Source: Hypholoma sublateritium FD-334 SS-4 (Eukaryota; Basidiomycota; Agaricomycetes; Agaricales; Strophariaceae). Taken from it: a stretch of DNA of 64,000 nucleotides. How positions within the stretch are numbered: the first letter of the stretch is position 1; every line of letters begins with the position of its first letter. This document shows, one piece after another, positions 47,756 to 59,631 of this stretch. The stretch spans positions 53,575 to 117,574 of the forward strand of contig KN817626.1 in assembly GCA_000827495.1 (NCBI GenBank), written 5' to 3'. The notes beneath the pieces were generated by a model. The model was not told the DNA's origin. It saw only the letters and a list, made by a program, of their open reading frames with translations, and made no database searches. The position numbers and the translations under genes are program-made.

Positions 47756-49988
47756 ATGGACTCCGTAGATGGCTCGCCGTATATAACGAACTTCGACCTC
47801 GTCCCGCCGTCCCCTACCCGCTCCGTCCACCACGACTACGACGCACCCTTCGACGGGCCCCCCGTCACCTCGCCGCCCTTCGCCCCGCCGCACACCCCGT
47901 CGTACAACGGGTCCTACTACAACTCGCCCTTCTCGCAGCACTCCGAGCTCTCCTTCACCGGCGACGAGCTCGACTACGAGCTCCTCCAGGGCATCGCGCA
48001 CATGCAGGACATCGACTACGAGCCGAGCGACTACGACCCCGCCCACCCTGCCTCTGGCGGCCTCCTCATGTTCGCCGGCGACGGCGGCGACTACCCCAGC
48101 GCCACACTCGACGGCGTCGCCTCGCCCCCGCTCGGCGGCGGCCTCACCGCCGACATCGCGCACCGCGGGTCGCCGTTCGACCGCTCGACCCCGTCCGATA
48201 ACGGCGACGACGCCGCGCACCCGCCCTTCGCACCCAGCGCGGGCGCCCCGTACCCGCACCCGTACTCGCCCGACGCCCCGGGGCGCCACTCGCGCGCGTC
48301 GAGCGTCGCCTCGCACTCGCCGTCCCCGGGGCCCGCCTACCCGCACCACCACACCGCCAGCGGGGGGCAGCAGCAGCGCTTCTCGCCGAGCCCGTCGCCG
48401 CAGCCATCGCCGCACATCGCGCCCTTCCCCCCCGCGGGCCTCGCGCACGCGCACGCGCCGCCGCAGCCCTCGCCCCGCATGGCCGTCGCCGCGCAGTTCG
48501 GCTCCATGAGCGTGCACACGCCGTCCTGGCCCGCCGCTGCGCTCCCGCCCCCGCACGAGGGCCCGCAGAAGGCGCAGAGCCCCCCGCGGCTGCGCATCGC
48601 CGACGAGCAGGGCGCGGAGTACCCCGCGCGCCCCGACGTGCCGCTGATCAACGCCCCGGACGAGCAGGACGACCTCATGGGCGGCGGCGGGCCGCAGTTC
48701 CACATCGTGCCCGCCACCCCCGTCAGCGGCGGCGCCGGCGAGCGCATGCCGTTCCAGCAGACACTCGCGACGCTTGCGCAGGGTGAGTCGCCTTTCCTCT
48801 TGCGTTTCTTCACTTTCTTCCTGCCTTTCGCTTTTTCGACACCCTTTGTTTGCTTTTTTCCGGCCCTTTTTTTGGGCGATCGCCGCCATCGTCGGATCTA
48901 TGATCGCCGTGCGTGCGCTTTTGGCACACCACGGTGTGCGGGTGGGTGGGCGCACGCTCGCGTCCGCCCTCCCCACGCCCCGTGCCGGTGACACCGGCTG
49001 CGCCGTGCGTCCCACCATCCTTCTTCTTTCCAGCCTTCCGTCTTTCGAGTCTTCTTCCGGCGGTGGGCTGCCCGCCGGTTTGGTTTTGCTTTTGGCGCGT
49101 ATACTGCATCTGGCGTGGTGATTGTGTGCGATCGCGACAATGTGCGCTCGGACAATCAATGTGCGGCGGCACCGTTGTCGTTCGGTGGGCGCTGGGATCA
49201 GGGTCTGGGGTTTCGCATGCGCGCCTGCCTGCGGATTGCCTATTCGGGTTAAGCGCTCGCGCGTGATGCGCGATCTTATCTTGCGCGCCGGCGCCGCAGC
49301 TGCCCTGCGCAAGGAGCCGGGTGTATGCGCGCGCGCTGGCGACCTTGTTCTTTCTTTCTTTCTTTCTTCGCCTCTTCCGTGATGCGACTGTCTTTTGTGA
49401 TGCGATTTTCTTTTGTGATCCGATTTTCTTGTTTTCTTGTTTTTTGGGTGATTGATTCGTGCGGTTGCTGATTGATTTCTCTTTCTTTCTTTCTTTCTAT
49501 GCTATCTTACCGCCCGGCCTATCGATCATCAAATCAACATCATCGTCTGGGATCACCTTCTATCATCCGACACGACACGACACGACACAACACCCAATCC
49601 GCCCGGCGCTCCGTGCTCCCGTCTATCGACGACTGCCCGCCGGTTACTCACGCGCTCGCGCATCATCCTGATCGTCGCCCCGCCACCACTACCTCCGCGA
49701 ATACAAACCATACTACCTCCGTCGACTACCTCATCATCCTGCGATCGCCCGCCGACGACGCTGGTCATGATATCGCACCCTTAACGCACCATCACCCCAT
49801 TGAATGTGATGTGATCGCTGATCGCACGTCGCTCTCGGATCGCGTTCTGCGTCTTCGGATCGCATCCTCTCCCTCACGGATCGCATCCTCCCCTCCACGG
49901 ATCGCACTTCGTGTCGCCGCCGGCACACGACATCAGGCGCCGAGCTTGTGGGCGCGCTCGCGCAGGGGGATGTGCGGCGGGATGTCGG

Positions 49989-50023
<35 letters not shown>

Positions 50024-51915
50024 AACAGCAACAACAGCAGCAACAGCAACAGCAGATGCACGCGGGGTCGCAGCGCGCGTCGCCTTATCCGTCGCGCCCG
50101 CCGTCGACGAATGGGCTGCAGGCGTCCCAGCAGCAGCAGCAGCACCTTCAGCAGCAGCAACAGCAGCTTCAGCAGCAGCAGCAGCTTCAACAACAACAAC
50201 AACAACAACAACAACAGCAGCAGCAGCAGCAGCAGACGACGGGCGGGTTCGTGTTCCCCGAGACGCAGACGATGCCCGGGCAGGTTGTGCAGCAGCCGCA
50301 GCTCGGCGTCGAGGACATGCAGAGGCAGCGCCGGAACTCGGACACGTGGGGCACTGGTGGTGGGGGTGGGTTTGGGCTGGGGGTCGGGGGGTATGGGGAG
50401 TACGAGCAGCAGGCGGAGAGGATCCGGATGCAGCAGGCGCATCAGGCGCTACAACAACAACAGGCGCAGGCGCAAGCGCACGCACAGCACTTGCAGCAGC
50501 AACAGCAGCATCAGCAGCATCAGCAGCAGGGCCAGCAGCAGCAGCACCGCCAGCACCTGCAGAACTTCACCTTCGGCGGCGGTGTGCAGCCCGGCGCCGC
50601 GAACGGCAGCGCGAAGCCCGGCGCGTACCTCTCGCCCGAGCCCGTGCAGCGCGCGCACTCCGACTCGGGGCGCGGCGCGCACCACCGCCTCTCGCGCTCG
50701 GAGGACGTGCGCAACGGCGCCCTCGGCGTCCCCGGCGGCCCCGGCCCCGGCAGCATCTATGCGCCGCACCACGCGCAGTCCGCCTCGATCGGGGCGTACG
50801 CGAACGGCGATGCGAACGGCGGCGGCTTCCTGCACCCGCTGCACTTCCCGCCGGGGCCGGGCGGCGCGCTGCCGTCCATCCGGCAGACGCTCGCGCCGGG
50901 GATGGGCCTCGGCGGGCTGGGCGTGGGCGGCCTGGGCGCGGGGCAGGTGCCCGTGGGGCACTTCCGCCGCGCGTCGAGCGGCTCGCGCTCGGACCGCGGC
51001 GCGGAGGTGTGGGGCTCGGGCGGCGGTGGGCTGAGTGTGCACGGGCGCCGCGCGAGCCCGTACCCGAGCCCGAACGCGAGCCCGCGCGTGCGGTATGGCG
51101 AGCTCGAGGAGGACGAGCGCGCCGCCGCCGGCCTGGGTGTAGGTGTGGGTGTGAGCGTGGGGTATGGGATGAGCGTGGGGATCGCGGGTGGGGGGCGGGG
51201 GCTTGGGCTGAGTGAGATTGGGGAGCCGCCTGTCAGCGCGGGGTACGACGAGGATGTGGCGATCACCGGGCGAGGCGCGTACGTCGACCGCGGGGAGGCG
51301 GGCTCGTCCCAGGGCGGGCGGCGGCGCGCGGGGTCCGTGGGCAGCGGCGCGGACGGCGCGCCGGGGAGCGCAATCGCCAAGCAGAACGTGACGACGGGGC
51401 GCACGAAGAACGCATCGATCCGGCGGCGCAAGCAGGACGCGAACTTCGCGTGCACGGTGCCGGGGTGCAGCTCGACCTTCACCAGGGGCTTCAACCTCAA
51501 GGGCCACCTGCGCTCGCACTACGAGCAGAAGCCGTACAAGTGCCACTGGCCCGGGTGCGGCAAGGGCTTCGCGCGGCAGCACGACTGTAAAAGGCACGAG
51601 CAGCTGCACAGCAACTTCCGCCCGTTCGAGTGCGAGGGGTGCCGCAAGCCGTTTGCGCGGATGGACGCGCTGAATCGGCACCTCCGGAGCGAGGCGGGCG
51701 CGGAGTGCGCAAGGATTGTGGAGGGAGCAAGGGGGCCCGGGAGCGTGGCGGCGATGGCGGCGGGTGCGGGGGAGTATGCGGGGATGGGGGAGATGGACGT
51801 GAGTGCGATGGAGGACGGGGAGGAGAGCGGCGAGGACGTGAAGCCGCGCCGCGCGCCGCGGCGGCGCAATACCGGTGGGGGCCAGCAGGACGAGTGGGCG
51901 GGCGTCGCGCTATAG
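47756..51915 (+). CDS. CRZ1: CRZ1-like C2H2 transcription factor, 1001 aa
   Basis: Exon 1 47756-48782 and exon 2 49937-51915, joined through a 1,154-nt intron in phase. The N-terminal half is Pro/Ser/His-rich. Exon 2 opens with three Gln-rich tracts; the first is 22 consecutive Gln (residues 361-382, codons 49990-50055, CAG interrupted by CAA). Fingers: C848/C853/H866/H870, C878/C883/H896/H900, and C908/C911/H924/C933 (a C2HC third finger). FTRGFNLKGHLRSH and FARQHDCKRHEQLH match the calcineurin-responsive CRZ1 group in basidiomycetes. The probable role is Ca2+/calcineurin-controlled stress and wall gene activation in the nucleus. PQFHIV and PRLRIA in exon 1 loosely resemble PxIxIT docking sites but are unproven. 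The gene sits between the inverted arms. Confidence 0.85.
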
Positions 51916-52062
51916 CCGGCGCCGGTTGGGGTTTGGTCGTGCTCTGCTTTTTTCTTTTCTTTCGTTGCCTGCTTTGTTCGTTGATTCTTTGCTGCCTCGC
52001 CACACCGGACCCTACGCGCTGGGCGCGCTCTGCTCTCATATCCACTGCGCCTGTCCTATCCC

Positions 52063-52091
52063 ATCCAATCCAATCCAATCCAATCCAATCC
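52063..52091. repeat. (CCAAT)n microsatellite in the CRZ1-like 3' flank
   Basis: Five to six tandem CCAAT units. The duplicated flank at about 59635 lacks the expansion. Confidence 0.7.
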
Positions 52092-52516
52092 CCGCATTCC
52101 TACTCATACGCGCTGCTCGTCCCTACGACTACGTCCTCGCACGCCGCTCACGACCCACACCGCAATCCACGATCCACCACGATCCACCCGCCCGCCCGCT
52201 TCGCCCCCCCCGATGTATGATTATATCTATTTCTCCCTCTGATACTGTTGTGCCGCATCTATTCTACACGCTCTTCCTGCTTGCTTTTACACTACTCCTT
52301 ACTGACTTGCCCTGCCCCGCGCGCGCGTGGTGCTGGCGCCCGCGGGCGGCGGCGGCGGGGCTTGGATTTTTTTGCCTGGTTCGTTTTTGGCTTTGACGAT
52401 TTGTGATGTTTTGGTTTAGTTTATCTATGTACGTCGGTATCGTATTGAATGGAGTCTTGGTTTTTGCTCGTATTGGTTTGTGGTGCCGTGAGGTGTTCGC
52501 GCCGCTAAATATAGCA

Positions 52517-52905
52517 TATGTCCTTGTTCGGAATAACCTTTGCACGGATGCATGCGTTTAAGAGCGTGAACAAGCGCAAGAAAGAGGTCGCATGCGGGAT
52601 CCTTTCTGAATCGGATGGTTCTGAAGACGACGATGAAAGTGACTCTGACAGTGCCCATGACCAGGAAAGAAGCCACGTGAAAGCCGCACCGAGTCTGTTC
52701 CCGAGATTCGCATGGTTCACGAGAGTTCGATGAAAGCAACGAAAAGATATACCCCATCAAATTAAGTGCGCTGAGTACCGCAATTTCGTCGTGTTTGAAT
52801 TTCGAGGGTTAACGTTCTCTTGCTACTTCTCGCTCAGGTTTGGCGAGAAAGTAACGATACGAAGCCACATTCCCAAAGCGGCGGCGTTACGTGCTCTCAA
52901 GAGCG
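52517..52905 (+). pseudogene. Internally deleted fragment of a DUF7918 gene
   Basis: The segment collinearly matches pieces of the intact gene region: 60832-60880, then 61066-61110 (exon 1, KRKKEV), then 61577-61760 (the acidic Ser/Asp/Glu stretch and VPEIRMVHES part), then 61800-61880 (FGEK and following). The sequence between these blocks is missing, so exon 2, most of exon 3 and everything after exon 4 are lost. The fused frame gives only a 71-codon ORF. It lies 600 bp downstream of the CRZ1-like gene. Confidence 0.8.
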
Positions 52906-53054
52906 GAGCCACTGACAGCGGGAAATAGGCGCTGGGCCACCGGGCTCGCGTCCACGGCTCTTCTGCCACTCCCGCTGCGCGCCCACGCACGGACGCCGCT
53001 CGGCGTATCCTCGGCCTCCTGCGCTCGAGCCGGCGGACGCGAGTGAGGCCCACT

Positions 53055-56000
53055 GCCTCCCATCTATGGCTATATTCCTCGCGTTTTGCGGGGCCGTTCG
53101 GGGCGCTTGGAGCGCGTCGTCGGTGCTGATGGGGATCTCGGGAAAGGAGAAGGGCATAGTGCCCTGGGGACCTCTTATTTACCACCTCATGCAATGTCTG
53201 CATAACCGCTCAGCGGTTAAAGACCTAAATTGACACCAAAAAAAAAAAAGGAAAAGAAAAAAATTCCTCGCGTTTCGTCCAATCTTGGACACGTCCTCGT
53301 CGCGCCTCTCCAGCGAGGGCGTTTGGACCCTCAGGCCTCAGGCCTCGCTCGTTGAACCACAGAACCCACGCATCGCCGCACACAAGGCCCTGCCGACCTT
53401 GTTCTACGCATCACGCAGGCGCCCAGGGGTCAACTGCACCCAACAGATCCCGCCCATCGTCTCAGCGCACCCTTGTCCAAGCCACGATAATTGATAGGCC
53501 CATGCACACATACACCGGCCCCTGCGCCCCGACGGAGGCAATTTTCTGATCCGTTCACGAGCACACCTCGTAACCACGCACCGCCCGCGCGCGTGCCCCC
53601 GCGGCCCGTGCGTACGTACACCATCGACCCTACACCGCTGGCCCACATGGCCTCCGCGCCCGGGCGACGCCACTGACATACGGCACGATGGATAGAGGAC
53701 ACACAACCGCACCCCCAGCGACGACACCGCGCTCAGCGGGCGTGCTACTCAATGGCCATCGCCCGGCGCCTAGCGCCGTTTCACCTGCGCCCCGCCCGCG
53801 CTAGTATAAGAGCAACTGCACCCGCGCGATACTGCACCCGCGCAAGCCATTGAATATCGAGTCTCGACGCCCGCCTTTGTGGCGCCGCGCGCCTGTAGCG
53901 AGCGTCCGCGCCACGAACGGTGCCTGCGCACTAGCACGCGCGCCAACGGCCACCCCGCCGAACCCCACCCACCCGCCGGCGCCTACGTAGTCCAGCGTTT
54001 CACCTACACCTCCTTCCCCGATCCACGACGGTCTTCATCCGGCGACTCAACGTCATCCATAGTTCAGCAAATTTCCAGCGCGTCCAAGTCCCGGTGTCGA
54101 TGTCCGAACCGAACACGCCCCCGCTCCCCACCCGCCACGCCAAGCAAACCCAATTCCGGGCGCACCGCTGCCCCATATCCCAAAATCCACAGCGCGCCGA
54201 TCCATCTGACGCGGCACGACACGCCGACCCTCCTCCGCATTAATTTCCATGCCCTATCCTACCCCCACTCCCACTACGCCTGTCCTGTCCACCGAACCGA
54301 ACACACCCCGTACTCCTCCGCCGAGCCCGCCCAATTCAGCCCGCACCGCGCCCCATCATTGCCATCGCCGCTCGCCTAAACGCGAATCACCCTCTGTCTA
54401 TCTATCTCTCTACCTGGCTACACCCCCACGCGAATCCTCTGTCTATCTATCTATCTCGCTGCCTGGCTACACCCCACGCACGTCGTGTCTCGTATGCGCC
54501 ATGTACCCAGCGATACCCGTCCAGCGACGATACGCGGTCGACGATACGCGCCCAATAGGTGATACGCTATGATACGCGGCCAACAGGTGATACGCGCGCG
54601 CACACAAACGCCCATACCCATACCTATCACGACGCCATCTCGCCCTATCAGGCCCTATCTCGCCCCACTAACGCTCCGCGAGGTGCGCCCATGGCGCACC
54701 TCGGGGCCAGGCGCGTACATGGCGCGGGTGATCCGCGCCGAGGGATGTCGTGTTGCTCAGTGCGCATTCACTGAGAGCGGTGCGATTTAATGATGGGACG
54801 CCGGGTGCAGATAGGTGCAGATGGGCATGTGCACATCGCGTCTGCCGGCGAAGTACAGCGGTGGGTATGCGAGTGCAGTCGAACATGAAAGCCATCTTTC
54901 GCCGCCAGTGTTTCAATATTAGCCCCGCCGCGTGTGAAATACGCGTCTGCAACGCACCGCCGCCGGAGCCTGTGCCATCTTCGCCGGCTACCCGCATCCC
55001 CCGCCTACGCTTCCACCCACCCCCACGGCGCCACGCCGACATAGTATGCCACCGACCCGACACACGCCAGTGCCACTAGCCATACCTATAAATAGCCGCG
55101 CACCGCCCGCTGATCTGACGGCTGACGCAGATGGACGATCAGCGCAGCCCCAGCAGCGTCTGCGGCTGGCAGCGGCTGGCAGCGGCTACGCGCCGCACAG
55201 CCGCGCCGCACCCAAACACAAACACACGGGGCGCGTCGCGGAAAATTTCACGCCAGGCCCGCGCAGCGTAGGCGGCACGCGTTCCAGCTTCACGTCGGAC
55301 AGGGCGAGATGCCACCTGTGCGACGCGGGTCCGCGGTGTGTGGTGGTGTGGATGTGGTGATGCACGGTTGGGTGGGCACGCGCACGCGCGCTGCGGGTCT
55401 GCGTCTGGACTCTGCATCAGCGTATCTTCCGTATGTACACACGCCAATCCGCCGTCGGCACGGAGGCTGTCCCCCGATCGATCGATGATCCGTCAGGCGT
55501 GCGGGGGCTGGATGCGCGCGCCGACGCACGGCGGTGTCCGTTATTGTTCTTTAGGAAATTAGGCGCGGGATAGGCGCGCTATGCTGCGCTGCTCTTCGTA
55601 CCGGATTCCGTGTACCTTCTTCCTGGATTAATTTAAAGACAAAAGCCGCACAGCGTAGAGCTTGCTCCCCGCCCCGCGCGGCGCGGAGCGAGTAGACGGC
55701 TGCATGCGTCCGTGGCGCCATCCCAGAATACGCGGACCCTCGCGCGGCCTTCTCCGCGGCGGCGTTCATCGCGTGCGCAGGACCTGTGCATCCTGGCGAC
55801 ACGCAACATGCAAACCCGAAAAAAAAATGATACATCTGCACCACAGCACCCGCGCGCGTGCGTGCGCGCCCGCGGACCATCGCGTCGCTGCGGGGGTATC
55901 TCACCCCGTCGGTCGCGAGCACCGCGCCTCTGAAATCTTCCGCCGCGTGTCGTGCGCGGGCCCGTGAGGGCCATCTTCGCAAGCCGCGCGGGCGCATTTG

Positions 56001-57560
56001 CACCAGAACAGACACCCGTTCCGCACACCGCCTCGCTTGCGCTATTATTATGGCACGCATAGTCCGCGGTGCCGTGAAGGCCAATTTTCCGGTGCGCCGA
56101 CTAAATACAGGGATCACGCGCACTATTGGCCCTCACAGTCGATTTGTGTGTACTCTAGTGCTAGCGTGATGCATCAGAGTGATGGACCAAACGGACGGCC
56201 GTCATCCAGATAATCATCCAGCGTGATGAATTCTAAGAAGACATATTCCCAAAAGGCCTAATCCACCGAGGGATCACACACTGTCCTTGTCCGTTGAAAA
56301 ACAACATATTCCAAAGGAAATGATCAGCTGGTCTTGTATGCGCACAAGAGGGGAAACATATATCCGCGAACGGCTTTGCATCTAACAATCGCAATCCAGC
56401 CCGGGCGCATCGTTGCCGCCATGATAAAGCTGCCTGATACACCAGAAACACGATGCTTATCCTACTCCCCGACGCCAAGAGCCACCACGAGACCAAGGAG
56501 GATGTGCTGCTCGATCCCGTGAGGGCAGTGTGTACGACATTCGTATTATTATAGAGCGGGTATATCGCATTGAGCAGGCTATGCGAGGCCCTCACCTCAA
56601 GATATCTCCGTCGCATAGCCCGTGGGCCTATCAATAGCGTGCGAGATCGCGGTATGAGCTGCCTCACATGTTCGATGTCCTCCAGGCTTCGACCAGCATA
56701 AACGCCCGCGTGTGTAGTAGCGATCCAGCTGAGCTGATGTGTATGGATCCCCCGCGATCTGCCTTGGGCTGGATCGAGCGCAGATATCACTTGTGTGTAG
56801 CATCCCAGGAGATCCCTGCAACTTACGTGATTGCAGGCAGTAAAGATAGTGTCGCTGATTCTATTCCTGGCGGCTGATAGAGAAAGCTCTAAATTCTACT
56901 CGACCGCCATCTTCGGCCTCTCATGCAGTCCCAGGCTCTTTGCATGTAGATTACCGCCACAGTGTCTCTGCAGCTTGTCAGTATAAAGTTTTGAAGCCAT
57001 ACAAACAAATTTCAACGCCAGACTATAATTCTTGGCTACTCATTTCCATTTCTTCGAACCCATACCACCGCCCAGGTAAAACAGGTGGCATACCATATTC
57101 TCAGATGCTTATGTGCTGTAAATACTTATGCTCGTTTTGTATCCGCCATTTCATCTTCGAAGCTGATAAATTAGTGATCGTCCTGCTATGAAACCGGTAT
57201 TACCGAGGTGAGAAGTCCTAAAACAAGACAGCGGAGACTTTATAGCTGTGAGATTTCAAGCCTCCATTTGTACGTAAAATACCCAGATTGCCTTCTGCCA
57301 GCCTTCATCCTGCCATAATGAAGACAGATCTCACCTGAACACTGCGAGCGTAAACTTTGAATGCCAAGTACGGTCCCACTCGTTTTTGATATTCCCAACC
57401 ACTTTTTTTGCGGCGCATGGGACTACCTACCACAGTTCTGACAAAACCGAGATCTGCTATAATTACTGCCCTAATTATACGGAACACAGGCTCGAGTGCA
57501 CTGTAAAAACCTATGATCTGACGTCATGAATTGTCTTGACTTAATCAAACGGTGAAACAT
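53055..57560 (-). repeat. Right arm of the large inverted duplication
   Basis: This is the reverse-complement counterpart of 41070-47620, diverged by many substitutions and indels. Matched landmarks include 55740-56000 with 42720-42960, 55210-55380 with 43370-43550, 55020-55110 with 43610-43740, and 56880-57180 with 41500-41770. The 185-codon minus ORF at 56233-56790 is in the AT-rich outer part; its left-arm counterpart has stops, so neither is called a gene. Confidence 0.85.
53087..53262 (+). mobile_element. A-tailed retroposed insertion with 13-bp target duplications
   Basis: Insert of 176 bp ending in an A-rich tail (53238-53262). It is bounded by ATTCCTCGCGTTT at 53074-53086 and again at 53263-53275. 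The left inverted arm carries the same site once without the insert (47592-47604, reverse strand), that is, an empty site. The insert contains a short open stretch (MGISGKEKGIVPWGPLIYHL) ending in a stop about 10 nt before the tail. It could therefore be a 5'-truncated processed transcript, a LINE 3' end or a SINE. No pol III box A/B pair is convincing. Confidence 0.7.
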
Positions 57561-57648
57561 AAAGTCGCTGTGAGAAATCATCGAACATCATAGTCTTTTA
57601 TGTCAGCTGGGAGCAACAGACAAGCAACAGAGCGAGCGAAATAGCATC

Positions 57649-57900
57649 CTAACCAAACCGGCTTTCTTTTCGCGTTGGATAATTATTGAGATCGAGAGGG
57701 ACGCCAGCAGGCTTGGCCGTAGGTACGCTTTTGGTTTTGGTTTGGTTATAGAGAAATCCAAGAGCACCGCGACCGGTAACCCCGGCTACCACTGCCGGTA
57801 ACATTGGAATCAAGCATTGGTCAACAACCTTTCTCTTAGCTTCAAGTTGCACCAAAGCCAACCACGGCAAAACCACGGTCCACACTGCACCGTACATCAT
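57649..57900 (-). CDS. Possible small protein, 83 aa
   Basis: A single-exon minus-strand ORF just outside the right arm. It starts MMYGAVWTVVLPWLALVQLE, has a hydrophobic first third and a second apolar Gly/Val stretch, and ends in a basic tail. Composition is compatible with a small membrane protein, but there is no motif, no partner exon and no family. Confidence 0.35.
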   Translation of the reverse strand: MMYGAVWTVVLPWLALVQLEAKRKVVDQCLIPMLPAVVAGVTGRGALGFLYNQTKTKSVPTAKPAGVPLDLNNYPTRKESRFG

Positions 57901-58689
57901 GTCTATTGCAATTCTGAAGCCATGCTAAACATTTCAAATCGAGTTCTTGAGTTCCCAGAGTTCCGCGATTCCGTGCTCTTCAGGTTCCATGATACACAAA
58001 GTCGACGCGAAGTAAACATTGCCAGCAATTCGACTACCAGAGTACGCAAAATCCGTCAGCGCAGATACTGACCCCCCTCAGACGTGGAAAAGGTGAGTGT
58101 ATCTACTCCCCAAAGCACTGTTCCAGTACTCAGGAGGCGGCGAACCCCAGAACTTGGTGATATGTGCCAAAGGCTCTCCCCGCGCCTTCGCGATGGGCAC
58201 GAAATTGAACATCGACGGCATGCGCACGCGGGGAAAGTTCCTGTACCCACAAACTTATAGTATGACGGAGCGCCGCCGCAGCAAACACGCGACGCACCGC
58301 CGGCTCACCGTCTCGCCATCCGCGTAAGGGCCGTATATGTTCGGGAACTGGGAACTGTTAGGTGATTTGGCCCGCCCAGCTCATAGTGTCTGACGAGGAC
58401 TTCGTGCCGATCGTATCCACGCATGTTTACGATATCGTGTGCTCGGTTTCTACGGGAGTTTTCCCTCCCACCTGGCTCTACTTGCGAATTCCCGCCTCTG
58501 AAGGTCCAGGAGCGCGCTGAGAATGGGATTGTGCACCGCACGTAGTGAGTTACTCTCGGATCGCGACATCTTTTGATTTGTTCACCGGAAATGGGACAGA
58601 ATGGCTAGGAGCTGCTGTCAAGATATCGAGACTGAGACGGAATTCTAGTTCACGCACAACGACGCCGTTTGAAGCCGTCCGTGAGTGCG
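57901..58689. other. Intergenic, short unsupported frames only
   Basis: Frames at 58097-58327 (+) and 58305-58541 (-) show no motif. Similarity to the CRZ1-like gene begins near 58690. Confidence 0.4.
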
Positions 58690-59301
58690 AGGTACTTACG
58701 GTGAAGATGTGGCTACGTCGGGTAGCGGGGCGTACGTCGACCGGAGCGACGTGGGTTCACCCCAAGGTGGGTGGCGACGCGAGAGTTGCATGGGGAGCGC
58801 TTAGCGGTGCGGACGGCGTTGGCGGTGTATCGGGGAGGGCGGCCGTCAGCAGAATATGACGACGGAGCACACGAAGAACGCGTCTATCCGCGCGAAAGCA
58901 GGATGCGAACTTCGCGCGCACTGTGCCCGGTGCAGCTAGACGTTCACTCGCGGGTTCACCTCAAGGGCCGCTGGCGTTCGCATCACGGGCAGAAGACGGG
59001 GCGCGGCAAGGAGTCGGCCAGATAGCACGACTGTAAAAGACACGAGCAGCTGCACAGTAACATCCGCCCGTTCAAGTGCGAGGGGTGCCGGAACGGAGGG
59101 AGGCGCGCGCGGATCGTGGAGGGCGCATGGGGGCCGGGGAGCGTGGCGGCGATGGCGGCGGGCGCGGGGGAGTACGCGGGGATGGGGGAGATGGACGTCA
59201 GTGCGATGGAGAGCGGGGAGGATGTGAAGCCGCGCCGCGCGCCGCGGCGGCGCAATACCGGTGGGGGCCAGTAGGATGAGTGGGCGGGCATCGCGCTATA
59301 G
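58690..59301 (+). pseudogene. Decayed 3' copy of the CRZ1-like gene
   Basis: Matches about 51245-51915 of the intact gene in direct order, including GGGGCGTACGTCGACC near its start and the CACGACTGTAAAAG..CACGAGCAGCTGCACAG finger block. Finger 1 and finger 2 are broken by indels. The third-finger segment (FARMDALNRHL equivalent) is deleted, and near the 3' end a Gln codon CAG is TAG at 59272-59274. Upstream exons are absent. Several differences are C-to-T, as expected after loss of constraint or methylation-linked decay. Confidence 0.85.
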
Positions 59302-59355
59302 CGCGCACGGTCGGGGTTTGGTCATGCTCTGCTTTCTCTTTCGTTTCGTTGCCTG

Positions 59356-59631
59356 CTTTGTTCGTTGATTCTTTGCTGCCTCGCCACACCGGACCCTACG
59401 CGCTGGGCGCGCTCTGCTCTCATATCCACTGCGCCTGTNNNNNNNNNNNNNNNNNNNNNNNNNNNNNNNNNNNNNNNNNNNNNNNNNNNNNNNNNNNNNN
59501 NNNNNNNNNNNNNNNNNNNNNNNNNNNNNNNNNNNNNNNNNNNNNNNNCTTTGTTCGTTGATTCTTTGCTGCCTCGCCACACCGGACCCTACGCGCTGGG
59601 CGCGCTCTGCTCTCATATCCACTGCGCCTGT
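59356..59631. other. Sequence gap (110 N) flanked by an exact 83-bp repeat
   Basis: 59356-59438 and 59549-59631 are identical, and N runs from 59439 to 59548. The same 83 bp occurs once, diverged only slightly if at all, in the flank of the intact CRZ1-like gene. The simplest reading is two contig ends that overlap but were not merged. Confidence 0.85.

Noticed and set aside
47663..49312. 549-codon minus-strand ORF opposite CRZ1-like exon 1
   Set aside because: Antisense shadow in GC-rich coding DNA. The composition is Arg/Gly/Val-rich without motifs, and the plus-strand frame is the one that joins to the zinc fingers.
50449..51681. 410-codon minus-strand ORF opposite the zinc-finger exon
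   Set aside because: Mirror of the CRZ1-like coding frame, with no domain.
56233..56790. 185-codon minus-strand ORF in the right arm
   Set aside because: Its diverged counterpart in the left arm has stops, and splicing trials gave early stops. More likely decayed sequence than a gene.
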